A DNA stretch of 64,000 nt from Sulfitobacter sp. HGT1 (GCF_013282155.1 NZ_BLWI01000010.1:186001-250000); one strand, 5' to 3'. Counted from the first letter of the stretch, positions 1 through 9,003 are shown. The notes: generated by a model not told the origin, from the letters alone. A program made the numbers and translations.

Positions 1-30
1 GCGCCGTGCCGCGAAAGCTCTGCGCGGTTG

Positions 31-1185
31 TCATGCAACGGCCTCTAGGCTGCGGCGGGCAAGGATCGGCGCGAATAACACCTGATCCAGATAGCGCACC
101 ACCGGCACCGCCACCCCGTCACCCGCCACGCGGTAGGCGTTGTTATAGGTGTCGGGCATCCGGTAGCTGTCAGGCAGCCCCATCAGCCGCGCAACCTCGC
201 GCGAGGAAACAAGCCGCGCACGGGTGCGGTTGCCCTTGATAAACAACAGAATTTGCCGCGATGATCCACCAGCAGGCGTGCGCAGGCAGCCTGCCAACCC
301 GTCGGTGCGCAGTTCAGCACGTTGACGCACATTGCCATCCACATCGGGCCGCCCGCGTTTGTAGATTGTGCCAACCACCGTGCGCCCCGCCTTGCGGGCC
401 ACACGCAACCGTTCCAGACTGGGCGGCGACATCAGAGTTAACAAGCGATCCGTGTCGGCTTCGGAAAACCACGGCATCGGTGTGCGTTTTTCCAGCACAT
501 CATCCAGCAGATGATCGGCAGCGGGGGCATCATCCAGTTTCCACCACAGCCAGTTCGACCGCACAGGCCGCGAGGCCGCCCCCAGAAACTTTTGCAGCTT
601 CTTGCCGTGAAACGCATGAGACGGCTTGGGCACCGTCAGACTGGTAATGTCGATGTCGTTGCGCACACAGACCACAAACAACCGCGGGCGGCTTTGGGGC
701 AGGAAACGCCGCGCGTCGATCTCGAGCGCGCCAACCTTGTAGCCAAGGCGCACAAAGGTCGCGAGGACCGTGTTCAGGTCTGCCCCTGCATTGCGTGAGA
801 CCAGCCCGACGACGTTTTCGAAAGCAATGATACGCGGCGCAAACCCCGCCTTGATCGCAACGGTGATTTTGTCGGCCCAATGGGCGAATACGCCGCTGCG
901 CGCGCCCGACAACCCCCGCCCCTTGCCCGCAAGGCTGAAATCCTGACAGGGGCTGGAGGCCCAGTACAGATCAATCTGTTCGCGCAAAAGGTCATCATCA
1001 AGGGCGGCGATATCGCCTTCGTGCAGCCCTTGAACGCCCCAATTCTGCCCGTAAACCTTGCATTTCATCGCATCAATGTCATTGGCCAGCACGCAATTCC
1101 ACCGGTCGTGCAAGGCGGCACGCACCATCCCGCCACCGCAAAAAAACTCGGCGTATTTGGGGGTGTGATCGGGGGTTTCAGCCAT
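31..1185 (-). CDS. C5-cytosine-specific DNA methyltransferase (Dcm/HhaI type)
   Basis: Transfers a methyl group from S-adenosylmethionine to C5 of cytosine in a specific DNA sequence. The 384-residue product shows the family motifs in order: motif I FCGGGM (about residues 15-20), motif IV SSPCQ with the catalytic Cys near 80, motif VI ENV (123-125), motif VIII QSRPR (164-168). A variable region (about 200-300) would hold the target-recognition domain, followed by a C-terminal motif IX/X region. The ATG start lies just before motif I, as usual. No restriction endonuclease or Vsr gene is visible to its right, and only 30 bases lie to its left, so it may be a solitary methylase or half of a restriction-modification pair cut by the window edge. 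Target sequence cannot be read from the protein. Confidence 0.93.
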   Translation of the reverse strand: MAETPDHTPKYAEFFCGGGMVRAALHDRWNCVLANDIDAMKCKVYGQNWGVQGLHEGDIAALDDDLLREQIDLYWASSPCQDFSLAGKGRGLSGARSGVFAHWADKITVAIKAGFAPRIIAFENVVGLVSRNAGADLNTVLATFVRLGYKVGALEIDARRFLPQSRPRLFVVCVRNDIDITSLTVPKPSHAFHGKKLQKFLGAASRPVRSNWLWWKLDDAPAADHLLDDVLEKRTPMPWFSEADTDRLLTLMSPPSLERLRVARKAGRTVVGTIYKRGRPDVDGNVRQRAELRTDGLAGCLRTPAGGSSRQILLFIKGNRTRARLVSSREVARLMGLPDSYRMPDTYNNAYRVAGDGVAVPVVRYLDQVLFAPILARRSLEAVA

Positions 1186-1249
1186 GGCTATTAGTATGAA
1201 ATGCGGTTTTGCGTGTCGATGGCTAATTCACCGAAACGCAGGTGCCGCA

Positions 1250-2371
1250 TCACTCTGCCGCTTGCTCTTCGGCCTCGATCACGGCGGCGCGGGCTTCGAC
1301 CTGTTCGACGATATGTTCGATCATGCCCTCATTGCCCAGCTTGTGGCTTTGCTTGCCCGCCAGATACACCATGCCCGACCCGTTGCCGCCGCCGGTAAAG
1401 CCGACATCCGTCATCAGCGCCTCGCCCGGCCCGTTGACCACACAGCCGATGATGCTCAGGCTCATCGGGGTTTTGATGTGTTCCAGCCGCTTTTCCAGCG
1501 CCTCGACGGTTTTGATCACGTCAAACCCCTGCCGCGCACAGGACGGACAGCTGATGATGTTCACACCGCGATGCCGCAGGCCAAGGGATTTGAGGATCTC
1601 GAAGCCCATTTTGACTTCTTCGACGGGATCGGCAGACAGGCTGACGCGGATCGTGTCGCCAATGCCCATCCACAGCAGGTTGCCCATGCCAATCGCGGAT
1701 TTGACCGTGCCGCTGATCAGCCCGCCCGCTTCGGTAATGCCCAGATGGATCGGCGCGTCCGTGGCTTCGGCCAGTTGCTGATAGGCGGCGGCAGCCATGA
1801 ACACATCGGATGCTTTGCAGCTGATCTTGAATTCGTGGAAATCATTGTCTTGCAGGATCTTGATGTGATCCAGCCCGCTTTCGACCATCGCATCGGGGCA
1901 AGGTTCGCCGTATTTCTCGAGCAGGTGCCGTTCCAGCGACCCTGCGTTGACGCCAATACGGATCGAACAATTGTGATCGCGCGCGGCTTTGATGACTTCC
2001 TTGACGCGCTTTTCGTCGCCGATGTTACCGGGGTTGATCCGCAGACAGGCGGCCCCTGCTTCGGCGGCTTCGATCCCGCGTTTGTAATGGAAATGGATGT
2101 CGGCCACGATGGGCACCGATACTTCGCGCACAATTTCCTTGAGCGCCTTTGAGGATGCCTCGTCCGGGACTGACACCCGTACGATATCGGCACCCGCCTC
2201 AGCAGCGGCCTGAATCTGTGCGATCGTGCCTTTGATATCTGTGGTCAGGGTGTTGGTCATGGTCTGCACGGTAATCGGTGCATCGCCCCCCACCGGCACA
2301 TTGCCCACCATGATCTGGCGGGATTTGCGGCGGTAGATATTACGCCAAGGACGGATGTGATTCAGCGACAT
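1250..2371 (-). CDS. ispG: 4-hydroxy-3-methylbut-2-enyl diphosphate synthase (flavodoxin/ferredoxin-dependent)
   Basis: Penultimate enzyme of the MEP (non-mevalonate) isoprenoid pathway: reductive ring opening of 2-C-methyl-erythritol 2,4-cyclodiphosphate to HMBPP using a [4Fe-4S] cluster. The 373-residue protein has the TIM-barrel start with [18 protein letters not shown], the cluster ligands in SCPSCARQ, and the C-terminal GCVVNGPGE motif with the third Cys. I chose ATG 2371 over an upstream in-frame TTG because AAGGTG sits 7 bases before the ATG. It lies 58 bases downstream of the RodZ-like gene on the same strand, so the two are probably cotranscribed. Length matches the bacterial single-domain form. 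Confidence 0.96.
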   Translation of the reverse strand: MSLNHIRPWRNIYRRKSRQIMVGNVPVGGDAPITVQTMTNTLTTDIKGTIAQIQAAAEAGADIVRVSVPDEASSKALKEIVREVSVPIVADIHFHYKRGIEAAEAGAACLRINPGNIGDEKRVKEVIKAARDHNCSIRIGVNAGSLERHLLEKYGEPCPDAMVESGLDHIKILQDNDFHEFKISCKASDVFMAAAAYQQLAEATDAPIHLGITEAGGLISGTVKSAIGMGNLLWMGIGDTIRVSLSADPVEEVKMGFEILKSLGLRHRGVNIISCPSCARQGFDVIKTVEALEKRLEHIKTPMSLSIIGCVVNGPGEALMTDVGFTGGGNGSGMVYLAGKQSHKLGNEGMIEHIVEQVEARAAVIEAEEQAAE

Positions 2372-2447
2372 GGGCAGCACCTTTGGCAATAGATCAGCGT
2401 TGCCCGCAACCTATTCAGGCGCGGCCCTGCTTGCAATGGCATCTGGC

Positions 2448-3671
2448 TTATTCTGTCGGGCTTGTCGCGGTGTTTTGAAGTTCGGCAACCATGGTCGCAA
2501 GCGCCGAGTTTTCTTCCAGCAATGCCGGTTCATACACTTCGGCCAAGGCCTGACGCTGCAACGGCAGGTTCGACGTCACAGAACCGCGATCGCCAACGGG
2601 GCCGTAATACTGGCCGTCCATGGCAAAATACAACGCGCCGGATTCGCCAGTGCGCAAGGTTGGGGGTTCTTGCGTGGCAGGAACATCCCAGCTGTCGCCC
2701 TTGTTCATGATCCCTTCAAAGATCACTTTGCCATCCGCTGCGCGGATACGGACCCAGGACGGGTATGCCGCGACCAAACGCAATTCCGGTGCCGGGCCTT
2801 CAACAACCTGCGGCACGGCAATCGTGCTGTCGGGTGTATCGGTTGACGTTGTAACCGATGCAATCCGCTGGCTGTCGAAAGTCGGCGCGCCAAAGCTGCC
2901 GACGCTATGCGGGTCGATTGACGCGATCGGCGCATCACGCGCGACCAGAACCGGCACATCCAACGCCGCAGGGCGGTAGAGACGGTCCAGCGTATCCGTG
3001 CGCGGGATGGCCATGTTCTCGGCAGTCACTGTGTTCGAGGATGCCTGAGGCGCAGGGTTCAACGCCCCTGCCAAAGGATCAAGGTCGGACAAAACAACAG
3101 GTGTCTCATCAACGGGCGAAACCTGTACGCGCTGCACTTCTTTCAGCACGCTCCACCCGCCGAAACCGATGGCACCGATCAACGCGACCAAAACCAGCAC
3201 AGACCCCAAGGCACCCGGTTCAATCCGGCTGAGCAGGCTGTCCCCCACGGGGGTAAACGGGGTCGAGGGGCGCTTGAAAATATCATTGTCGGCGGAACGT
3301 GTCATCCGTTCTTCGCGGGTCGGTTTTTTAATTACGGATGCTTCGGCAGACATGCCATGCGCAACAGCGAAACCGGATTCGCGGCAAAAAGACGAAAACG
3401 CCTGATCGGGATCCATGTTCAGATAACGCGCATAGGACCGCACGTAACCGGCGATGAAACCGGGGGTGTCAAATGCATCAGGGTCGGAATTTTCGATGGC
3501 AGCAATATAAGAGGCTTTGATCCGCAGTTCGCGCTGAACATCAAGCAGCGATTTGCCCAATGTGGCGCGTTCGCCCCGCATCAGATCACCCAATCGCAAA
3601 TCATACGCATCAAAGCCACGGGCTTCAACTTGCTCGTCCGTATTCGCCTTGGAAATCCAACGCCCGATCAT
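2448..3671 (-). CDS. RodZ-like helix-turn-helix membrane protein (DUF4115 C-terminal domain)
   Basis: A 407-residue single-pass protein of RodZ architecture. Residues about 25-95 form an N-terminal cytoplasmic HTH_25 domain (LGDLMRGERATLGKSLLDVQ, then a GYVRSYARYL stretch). One membrane segment lies near 150-172 (SVLVLVALIGAIGFGGW), followed by a long Ala/Pro/Thr-rich periplasmic linker and a C-terminal DUF4115 beta domain (about 300-385). RodZ proteins connect MreB filaments to the wall elongation machinery; in alphaproteobacteria this ortholog is usually annotated simply as a helix-turn-helix protein. It is upstream of ispG, the same pairing seen in other bacteria (rodZ-ispG). The role is inferred from architecture; MreB-binding residues were not verified. 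Confidence 0.82.
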   Translation of the reverse strand: MIGRWISKANTDEQVEARGFDAYDLRLGDLMRGERATLGKSLLDVQRELRIKASYIAAIENSDPDAFDTPGFIAGYVRSYARYLNMDPDQAFSSFCRESGFAVAHGMSAEASVIKKPTREERMTRSADNDIFKRPSTPFTPVGDSLLSRIEPGALGSVLVLVALIGAIGFGGWSVLKEVQRVQVSPVDETPVVLSDLDPLAGALNPAPQASSNTVTAENMAIPRTDTLDRLYRPAALDVPVLVARDAPIASIDPHSVGSFGAPTFDSQRIASVTTSTDTPDSTIAVPQVVEGPAPELRLVAAYPSWVRIRAADGKVIFEGIMNKGDSWDVPATQEPPTLRTGESGALYFAMDGQYYGPVGDRGSVTSNLPLQRQALAEVYEPALLEENSALATMVAELQNTATSPTE

Positions 3672-3791
3672 ATGTTTGCCCCGTCGCTTACGTGCCTGCT
3701 ACACTTACCCGGGCCGTTTTCACGATTCGAGCTGTGCTGTTTCTTTCTTTATCTTTAACATAAATCAACGGGCTACGAAGAAAAAACGTAG

Positions 3792-5015
3792 TTACCCCGC
3801 CAATTCGGCACGATTCAGCGCACAGTGGGACCAGAGCCCGTCCATCGCGTGGACCAATCCGTCCATTTCCCGCGGGCCATGTACGGGCGACGGGGTAAAG
3901 CGCAAACGCTCCGTGCCGCGCGGCACAGTCGGGAAGTTGATCGGCTGCACGTAAATGCCATATTGCTCTAGCAACATGTCGGACAAAATCTTGGTGTGGA
4001 CGGGATTGCCAACAATCACCGGCACAATATGGCTGCCGTGATCGATGATGGGCAGGCCCAACCCTTTCAACCGCAGCTTGAGTATTTTTGCCTGTTCCTG
4101 ATGCTTTTCACGCAGCTCCGGCGCGGTTTTCAGAAAGGCGACGGATGCCGCCGCCCCTGCCGCCACAGCCGGAGGCAAGGAGGTGGTAAAGATAAAGCCG
4201 GGCGCATAGGAACGGATCGCATCGCACATTTTTGCAGAGCCGGCGATATAGCCGCCCATCACGCCATACGCCTTGGCCAATGTGCCGTTGATGATGTCCA
4301 GACGGTGCATCAGGTTGTCGCGTTCGGCAACGCCGCCACCGCGCGGGCCATACATGCCAACGGCGTGGACTTCGTCGATATAGGTCAATGCGCCGACGTC
4401 GTCAGCAAGGTCGCAAATCGCTTCGATCGGGCCGAAATCGCCGTCCATCGAATAAATCGATTCAAATGCAATCAACTTTGGTGCAGCAGGATCGTCAGCC
4501 GCGATCAATTCGCGCAGGTGGTCGACATCGTTGTGACGGAATATGCGCTTTGCGCCGCCATTGCGCCGCACGCCTTCGATCATCGACGCATGGTTCAGCG
4601 CGTCTGAATAGATGATCAGCCCCGGAAACAGCTTGGGCAAGGTGCTGAGCGTCGCGTCATTGGCGATATAGGCGCTGGTGAACAGCAGGGCCGCTTCCTT
4701 GCCATGAAGATCGGCGATCTCGGCCTCAAGGCGTTTATGGTAAACGGTGGTGCCGGAAATATTGCGCGTACCGCCCGACCCTGCGCCTGTGGCATCAAGG
4801 GCTTCGTGCATGGCGGCCAGAACCACAGGGTTTTGACCCATGCCAAGGTAGTCGTTGCCACACCAAACAGTAATGTCTTTTTCGGAACCATCAGGCTGGG
4901 TCCATACCGCATGAGGGAACTGGCCCTTGCGACGCTCGATGTCGATAAAGGTGCGATACCGCCCTTCCTCGTGCAGACGATCAATCGCCTGATCAAGCTG
5001 TTTGGTATAATCCAT
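3792..5015 (-). CDS. hemA: 5-aminolevulinate synthase
   Basis: PLP enzyme that condenses glycine with succinyl-CoA to 5-aminolevulinate, the first step of the alphaproteobacterial (Shemin) route to heme, bacteriochlorophyll and corrinoids. The 407-residue product is the usual length and shows [15 protein letters not shown], the PLP-aspartate region [15 protein letters not shown], and the Schiff-base lysine in [15 protein letters not shown]. The ATG is preceded by a strong GAGGAGG ribosome site. Upstream, on the minus strand, sit an Irr-like palindrome (5081-5101) and a perfect FNR-type box (5199-5212), both plausible for an oxygen- and iron-controlled hemA. Confidence 0.97.
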   Translation of the reverse strand: MDYTKQLDQAIDRLHEEGRYRTFIDIERRKGQFPHAVWTQPDGSEKDITVWCGNDYLGMGQNPVVLAAMHEALDATGAGSGGTRNISGTTVYHKRLEAEIADLHGKEAALLFTSAYIANDATLSTLPKLFPGLIIYSDALNHASMIEGVRRNGGAKRIFRHNDVDHLRELIAADDPAAPKLIAFESIYSMDGDFGPIEAICDLADDVGALTYIDEVHAVGMYGPRGGGVAERDNLMHRLDIINGTLAKAYGVMGGYIAGSAKMCDAIRSYAPGFIFTTSLPPAVAAGAAASVAFLKTAPELREKHQEQAKILKLRLKGLGLPIIDHGSHIVPVIVGNPVHTKILSDMLLEQYGIYVQPINFPTVPRGTERLRFTPSPVHGPREMDGLVHAMDGLWSHCALNRAELAG

Positions 5016-5080
5016 CGCGCCTTCCTCCTCACGCTCGACTGAACCTTAAAGGCGTAGGGTCCAATCGCCATATTCGTGTT

Positions 5081-5101
5081 TTAGAATGAATACAGTTCTA
5101 A
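5081..5101. promoter_or_regulatory. Irr-like inverted repeat in the hemA leader
   Basis: Half-sites TTAGAA (5081-5086) and TTCTAA (5096-5101) form an inverted repeat with a 9-base spacer, 66 bases upstream of the hemA ATG. The half-sites match the Irr/ICE element (TTAGAA-N3-TTCTAA) seen intact before iscR at 30509, but the spacer is 6 bases longer, so binding is uncertain. Irr control of heme synthesis is established in several alphaproteobacteria; its action here is inference. Confidence 0.4.
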
Positions 5102-5198
5102 CACCCTCGGTTCAATGCTTTAATCTGTCCGCATTGTCGCAGGGGTTCCTTAACCCCGGCGAATTTGGCGGTAATATGCCCCCTCCTCCTTTCATGCC

Positions 5199-5212
5199 TT
5201 GATCGAGATCAA
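5199..5212. promoter_or_regulatory. FNR-type box (TTGAT-CGAG-ATCAA) between hemA and the DUF2145 unit
   Basis: A perfect match to the FNR/FnrL consensus TTGAT-N4-ATCAA. Class II spacing (centre at -41.5) predicts a minus-strand start near 5164 with hexamer TATTAC at 5176-5171 for hemA. It also predicts a plus-strand start near 5247 with hexamer TATGAA at 5236-5241. FnrL control of hemA is established in Rhodobacter sphaeroides. Which direction is used here cannot be told from sequence. Confidence 0.7.
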
Positions 5213-5236
5213 GTTTGTGCGCCGTTCATCATTTTT

Positions 5237-5251
5237 ATGAACGGTGTTCAT
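5237..5251. promoter_or_regulatory. Operator palindrome 1 (ATGAAC-GGT-GTTCAT)
   Basis: A perfect 6+3+6 palindrome just upstream of a candidate -35 element (TTGTCA 5259-5264). An extra GTTCAT half-site lies at 5224-5229. The same core recurs at 5291-5303 on the other side of the promoter. This looks like a dimeric regulator site; the TetR-family gene at 6518 in the same unit is the natural candidate ligand. Confidence 0.6.
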
Positions 5252-5258
5252 TTTTCCT

Positions 5259-5287
5259 TTGTCAGGGCCGATTTTACCCCCTATCAA
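5259..5287 (+). promoter_or_regulatory. Sigma-70-type promoter of the DUF2145/TetR unit
   Basis: TTGTCA (5259-5264) and TATCAA (5282-5287) are separated by exactly 17 bases and lie 33 bases before the first gene's ATG at 5320. Both palindromic operators flank it, the second covering the predicted transcription start, which would fit repression. Confidence 0.5.
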
Positions 5288-5290
5288 TTG

Positions 5291-5303
5291 TGAACGTTGT
5301 TCA
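5291..5303. promoter_or_regulatory. Operator palindrome 2 (TGAAC-GTT-GTTCA)
   Basis: Second copy of the TGAAC-N3-GTTCA core, immediately downstream of the candidate -10 element and 17 bases before the ATG at 5320. Together with copy 1 (centre-to-centre about 53 bases, roughly five helical turns) it brackets the promoter. Confidence 0.6.
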
Positions 5304-5319
5304 TGAATTGGAGAATCAC

Positions 5320-5664
5320 ATGTTCAAGAAAATCGTACAGATCGCCACCGCCCTGACCCTTTCAGGCACGATGGCGATTGCTGGCAGCAGCACCCAACAC
5401 AGCGCGCGGGCATCCAACCACAGCGCCGCCGCCGCCAGCCATGGCTCTGCGGCCGTGGTCTCTGGTGCGGCAACTGTTGCTGCGGTCCCGCTTATGGTCG
5501 TGGGCGCGACATTGTCCCTGTCGGGCGCAGCCCTGCAAAGTGCGGGCAACGGTGCAATGACTGCCGGATCGCAAATAATCGAAAGCCTGGATACACCCGT
5601 TACATTGGCCCCCGCCCCTGATGGCCCCCCGACGCTCGACGGCACATATGGGGCAAAACGATGA
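5320..5664 (+). CDS. Small secreted Ala/Ser-rich protein, unknown function
   Basis: A 114-residue protein starting MFKKIVQIATALTLSGTMAI, a clear Sec signal peptide with probable cleavage near residue 22. The mature part is low in complexity: Ser/Ala/His stretch, then a Val/Ala/Gly/Leu hydrophobic region (about 45-75) that could insert in a membrane, then a Pro-rich end. I placed the start at ATG 5320 because GGAG lies 7 bases upstream and the signal peptide begins there; an earlier in-frame ATG at 5215 lies inside the operator region. Its stop overlaps the next start (ATGA at 5661), so it is translationally coupled to the DUF2145 gene. Homologs recur next to DUF2145 genes as far as I recall; no function is known to me. 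Confidence 0.75.
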   Translation: MFKKIVQIATALTLSGTMAIAGSSTQHSARASNHSAAAASHGSAAVVSGAATVAAVPLMVVGATLSLSGAALQSAGNGAMTAGSQIIESLDTPVTLAPAPDGPPTLDGTYGAKR

Positions 5665-6461
5665 AGGCGCTTGTCACGGCGCTGGCCCTGACGCTGTGCG
5701 CGGTTCAGCCCGCTGCGGTTGATGCGGGCAGCAGTCAGGCGGGCAAGCCGCTACTGCCAGCCGAACAGGTCGCCGCGTTTTCAGACAAGGTGCAGGTCGA
5801 TCTGGCTGCCCGCGGTGCCAGTGTCGCCATCGTCGCCCGCAAAGGCCGCCGTGCCTCCGAACTTCCCCAAGGGGTGACCTATACCCATGTGGCATTCTGG
5901 GTGTTCTCGCAGATCAAGCGCGCGGACGGGTCCAGCTATCAGGGCTACCGTGTCTATAACCTGTATCAAGACGCCGATAAGCCAATGCGCAGCAGTCTGG
6001 TGCAAGATGGCCCTGCCGACTTCTTTGCCGGTGCCCATGCGCTTGAGGCCGGCATCATCATCCCCGATCCGCGCTTGCAACGCAAATTGCTCAAGGTGAT
6101 CGCCAGCCCGACCTATCGCAAGCTCCACAACACATCCTATTCTGTTCTGTCCAACCCCCAGACGCGGCAGTTCCAGAACTGTACGGAACACACCTTGGAT
6201 GTGCTGATGGCCGCGCTTTACAACACTGGTGATGCCGCGCAGATCAAATCGAACATCACCGCCCATTTCACCCCGCAGGTGATCAAGATTGGCGGTCTGA
6301 AACGGAGCTTCGCGCCGCTCGCTTCCAAGGCGCTGACAACCGAGGACCACGGCCCCCAAATCCGGACCGCCACCTTTGGATCAATCCTGCGCTTTATGAA
6401 ACAAAACAAGCTGGTGGCGAAATCCTACACCCTGTCCCCGACCCGTGCCGTCGGGATCTAG
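5661..6461 (+). CDS. DUF2145 family secreted protein
   Basis: A 266-residue protein with an N-terminal signal peptide (about 1-22) and the body of the DUF2145 family: a THVAFWVF motif (about 73-80), VYNLYQDADKP, and an NCTEHTLDVLMAAL segment near residue 173. The conserved His, Cys and His-type residues suggest an NlpC/P60-like or lipid-modifying thiol hydrolase fold, but that is inference. It overlaps the upstream gene by four bases and is followed 56 bases later by a TetR regulator, so all three probably share the operator-controlled promoter at 5259. Confidence 0.8.
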   Translation: MKALVTALALTLCAVQPAAVDAGSSQAGKPLLPAEQVAAFSDKVQVDLAARGASVAIVARKGRRASELPQGVTYTHVAFWVFSQIKRADGSSYQGYRVYNLYQDADKPMRSSLVQDGPADFFAGAHALEAGIIIPDPRLQRKLLKVIASPTYRKLHNTSYSVLSNPQTRQFQNCTEHTLDVLMAALYNTGDAAQIKSNITAHFTPQVIKIGGLKRSFAPLASKALTTEDHGPQIRTATFGSILRFMKQNKLVAKSYTLSPTRAVGI

Positions 6462-6517
6462 GCAAATTGGCATCCAAGCAAATTGACATGGGGCCCGACC
6501 TGTTCCACACCCGCCCC

Positions 6518-7129
6518 ATGTCACCAAAACCCACCCCCACCCTATCCAGACGCGAACGCAACCTTGCCGATATCCGCGCGCGCGCGACTCTGATCGCGGA
6601 ACAGATTATTCTGGCCGAAGGGGTCGAAGGCCTGTCGGCGCGCCGTCTGGCACAAGAGCTCAAGGTGTCGGTCGGCTCCCTTTATAACGCCTTTGGTGAT
6701 CTGCATCAGGTGATCCGGTCTGTCATCGCGCGCAGCGCCGAAATGCTGGCCTCCAGCCTGATGGCGGCGGTTGATACTGCGGCCCCCGACAAACGGTCCC
6801 GCGTTGTTGCGTTGGGCGAGGCCTATTTCGACTTTGCCATGGCCGAACCGCGCCGCTGGTCGCTGATGTTCGAATATCGCGCCGAGCTTGAAATAGACGA
6901 CAAGGCCCGTGATTTTCAGGGCGGGCTGCTGGACATGCTGATCGCCGCTGGCGAAGCGGACCCGAAATTGGACATCCACCGCCAGTTCTTTTTGGTGCTG
7001 TGGGCGTCGGTGCACGGGGTTGTGTCGCTGGCCACGCGGCCCACGATCATCGCGATCCGGCCCGAACTGGCCAAGAAATACATCACCGATCTGGTCGATT
7101 CCGCGCTGACCCGCTTTCCTGCCGACTGA
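6518..7129 (+). CDS. TetR/AcrR family transcriptional regulator
   Basis: A 203-residue regulator. The N-terminal helix-turn-helix (about 20-65) reads ADIRARATLIAEQ ... LSARRLAQELKVSVGSLYNAFGD, typical of TetR. The C-terminal ligand domain resembles the TetR_C_13/WHG type (YFDFAMAEPRRWSLMFEYR). I prefer ATG 6518 over an ATG at 6467, because the extra 17 residues are outside the family fold. It is the third gene of the unit led by 5320, so autoregulation through the two TGAAC-N3-GTTCA palindromes is the simplest model. The ligand is unknown. Confidence 0.88.
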   Translation: MSPKPTPTLSRRERNLADIRARATLIAEQIILAEGVEGLSARRLAQELKVSVGSLYNAFGDLHQVIRSVIARSAEMLASSLMAAVDTAAPDKRSRVVALGEAYFDFAMAEPRRWSLMFEYRAELEIDDKARDFQGGLLDMLIAAGEADPKLDIHRQFFLVLWASVHGVVSLATRPTIIAIRPELAKKYITDLVDSALTRFPAD

Positions 7130-7204
7130 CACGGGCACCCCTAGACATGGCGCGCGCCCCTGATACGGTCGCGGCAAAATCCATGTTTATGAAAGGTTTC
7201 CCCC

Positions 7205-8581
7205 ATGTCCCTTAGCGAAGTTCTGTCCCGGATCGACACCGATCTGGATGCCGCCACCGATCGCCTGCTTGATCTGCTGCGCATCCCGTCGATTTCGACC
7301 GATCCCGCCTACAAAGCCGATTGTGACCGCGCCGCCGACTGGCTGGTCGAAGACCTCAACAGCATCGGCATTGAAACGACCAAACGCCCCACCCCTGGCC
7401 ACCCGATGGTGGTGGGCCATGTGGACGGTCCCGCCGACAAGCCGCATATCCTGTTTTACGGCCACTATGATGTGCAGCCCGTTGACCCGCTGAACCTGTG
7501 GAAGCGCGACCCGTTCGACCCCGCCATCGAAGACACCGCCAAAGGTCGCGTGATCCGGGGCCGCGGTGCGGCGGATGACAAGGGCCAGTTGATGACCATC
7601 GTCGAGGCATTGCGCGCATGGAAGGCCACCAACGGCGATTTCCCCTGCCGCATCACCATGTTCCTTGAGGGCGAGGAAGAATCAGGGTCCCCGTCGCTGA
7701 TCCCGTTCATGAAAGAAAACGCGGCCGAGCTGACAGCCGATTATGCGATGATCTGCGACACCGGCATGTTCCAGTCCAAAACGCCGTCGATTGTGACCAT
7801 GCTGCGCGGTCTGCTGGGCGAGGAAATCACCATCACCGGCCCCGATCTGGACCTGCATTCGGGCATGTATGGCGGCGTGGCGATGAACCCTGCCCGCGTC
7901 CTGGCAAAGATCATCGCGTCCTTGCATGACGACACGGGCCGCATCACGGTGCCCGGTTTCTATGACGGCGTGCCCGAACTGCCCGATGACATTCAGGCGC
8001 AGTGGCAGGGCCTTGCCTTTGACCATGCCACATTCCTGGGCGATGTGGGCCTGTCACAGCCCGCCGGCGAACAAGACCGCATGCCGATCGAGATGATCTG
8101 GTCGCGCCCCACCTGCGAGGTCAACGGCATGTGGAGCGGCTATACCGGCGCGGGTTTCAAGACCGTGCTGCCCTCCGAGGCCCATGCGAAAATCAGCTTC
8201 CGTCTGGTGGGCGATCAAGACCCCCACGCCATCCGCGAAAGTTTCCGCAAAATGGTCACCGATATGATCCCCGCCGATTGCAAAGTCAGCTTTCACGCGC
8301 ACGGGGCCAGCGGCGGATCGGTGTTTGAGACCACAGACCCCGCCTTTGAGAAAGCCCGCCACGCGCTGACCGACGAATGGAAAATCCCCGCAGCCTATGT
8401 CGGTTGCGGCGGATCGATCCCGATTGCCGGGCATTTCCAAAAACTCGTGAACACCACGCCGGTTCTGATCGGCTTTGGCAAGGACGACGACGCGATCCAT
8501 TCTCCGAATGAAAAATACGATATGGAGAGCTTCCACAAAGGCATCCGCAGCTGGGCGCGGATTCTGGACGCCTTGACGTAA
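7205..8581 (+). CDS. M20 family metallopeptidase (dipeptidase)
   Basis: A 458-residue zinc peptidase of the M20 family (ArgE/DapE/carnosinase type), probably a cytosolic dipeptidase. Metal and catalytic motifs are all present: GHYDVQPVDP (His ligand and Asp), GRGAADDKGQL (bridging Asp), EGEEESGSPSL (catalytic Glu and ligand Glu), CDTGMF (Asp ligand), and the C-terminal DDDAIHSPNEKYD His. A central dimerisation insert separates the two halves of the catalytic domain. It is preceded by a short GAAAGG ribosome site and stands alone between the TetR gene and the tRNA-Asp pair. Substrate cannot be told from the sequence. Confidence 0.92.
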   Translation: MSLSEVLSRIDTDLDAATDRLLDLLRIPSISTDPAYKADCDRAADWLVEDLNSIGIETTKRPTPGHPMVVGHVDGPADKPHILFYGHYDVQPVDPLNLWKRDPFDPAIEDTAKGRVIRGRGAADDKGQLMTIVEALRAWKATNGDFPCRITMFLEGEEESGSPSLIPFMKENAAELTADYAMICDTGMFQSKTPSIVTMLRGLLGEEITITGPDLDLHSGMYGGVAMNPARVLAKIIASLHDDTGRITVPGFYDGVPELPDDIQAQWQGLAFDHATFLGDVGLSQPAGEQDRMPIEMIWSRPTCEVNGMWSGYTGAGFKTVLPSEAHAKISFRLVGDQDPHAIRESFRKMVTDMIPADCKVSFHAHGASGGSVFETTDPAFEKARHALTDEWKIPAAYVGCGGSIPIAGHFQKLVNTTPVLIGFGKDDDAIHSPNEKYDMESFHKGIRSWARILDALT

Positions 8582-8687
8582 AACGACGCTTGGGGCGGTG
8601 CCGGTTTACCGCGCCGCCCCTATGCGATGCCGCGCCCCAAATCAGGCAGGTGCTGCGCTATATCGGCTGAATGCGACCCCCACCCCA

Positions 8688-8718
8688 CAAACGAAAAAGA
8701 CCACCCGATGGGTGGTCC
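8688..8718 (-). terminator. Terminator of the first tRNA-Asp gene
   Basis: Minus-strand hairpin with an 8-base stem (GACCACCC / GGGTGGTC, 8699-8717) and a 3-base loop, followed on the minus strand by TTTTTCGTTTG. It lies about 30 bases past the CCA end of tRNA-Asp at 8747. Confidence 0.7.
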
Positions 8719-8746
8719 GTTTCGTACCCAATGAAGGGGAAGATAG

Positions 8747-8823
8747 TGGCGCGGTTGACGGGGCTCGAACCCGCGACCCCCGGCGTGACAGGCCGGTACT
8801 CTAACCAGCTGAGCTACAACCGC
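8747..8823 (-). tRNA. tRNA-Asp (GTC), copy 1
   Basis: Full cloverleaf on the minus strand: acceptor GCGGTTG pairs with CAACCGC, discriminator G73, encoded CCA at 8749-8747, anticodon GTC in loop CTGTCAC, T-loop GTTCGAG. 77 nt. It is nearly identical to the copy at 9004, with one D-loop difference (CAGCTGG against CAGTTGG as read on the minus strand). Confidence 0.97.
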
Positions 8824-9003
8824 GCGATGAGGGCGGAATAGGCCAAGCCCGCGCAGGGGTCAAGCGATTAACGCGCTAAATGTCAGGAATAAATTCATGC
8901 AGGCTGCGGATGTATTTTCAGGGCCAGCAAACAGTCGAAACGCACGCGGCCAGCACCCCGTGAGGGGGTGAACTGACTGCGCATGTTTTGAAAAATGCAG
9001 CGG

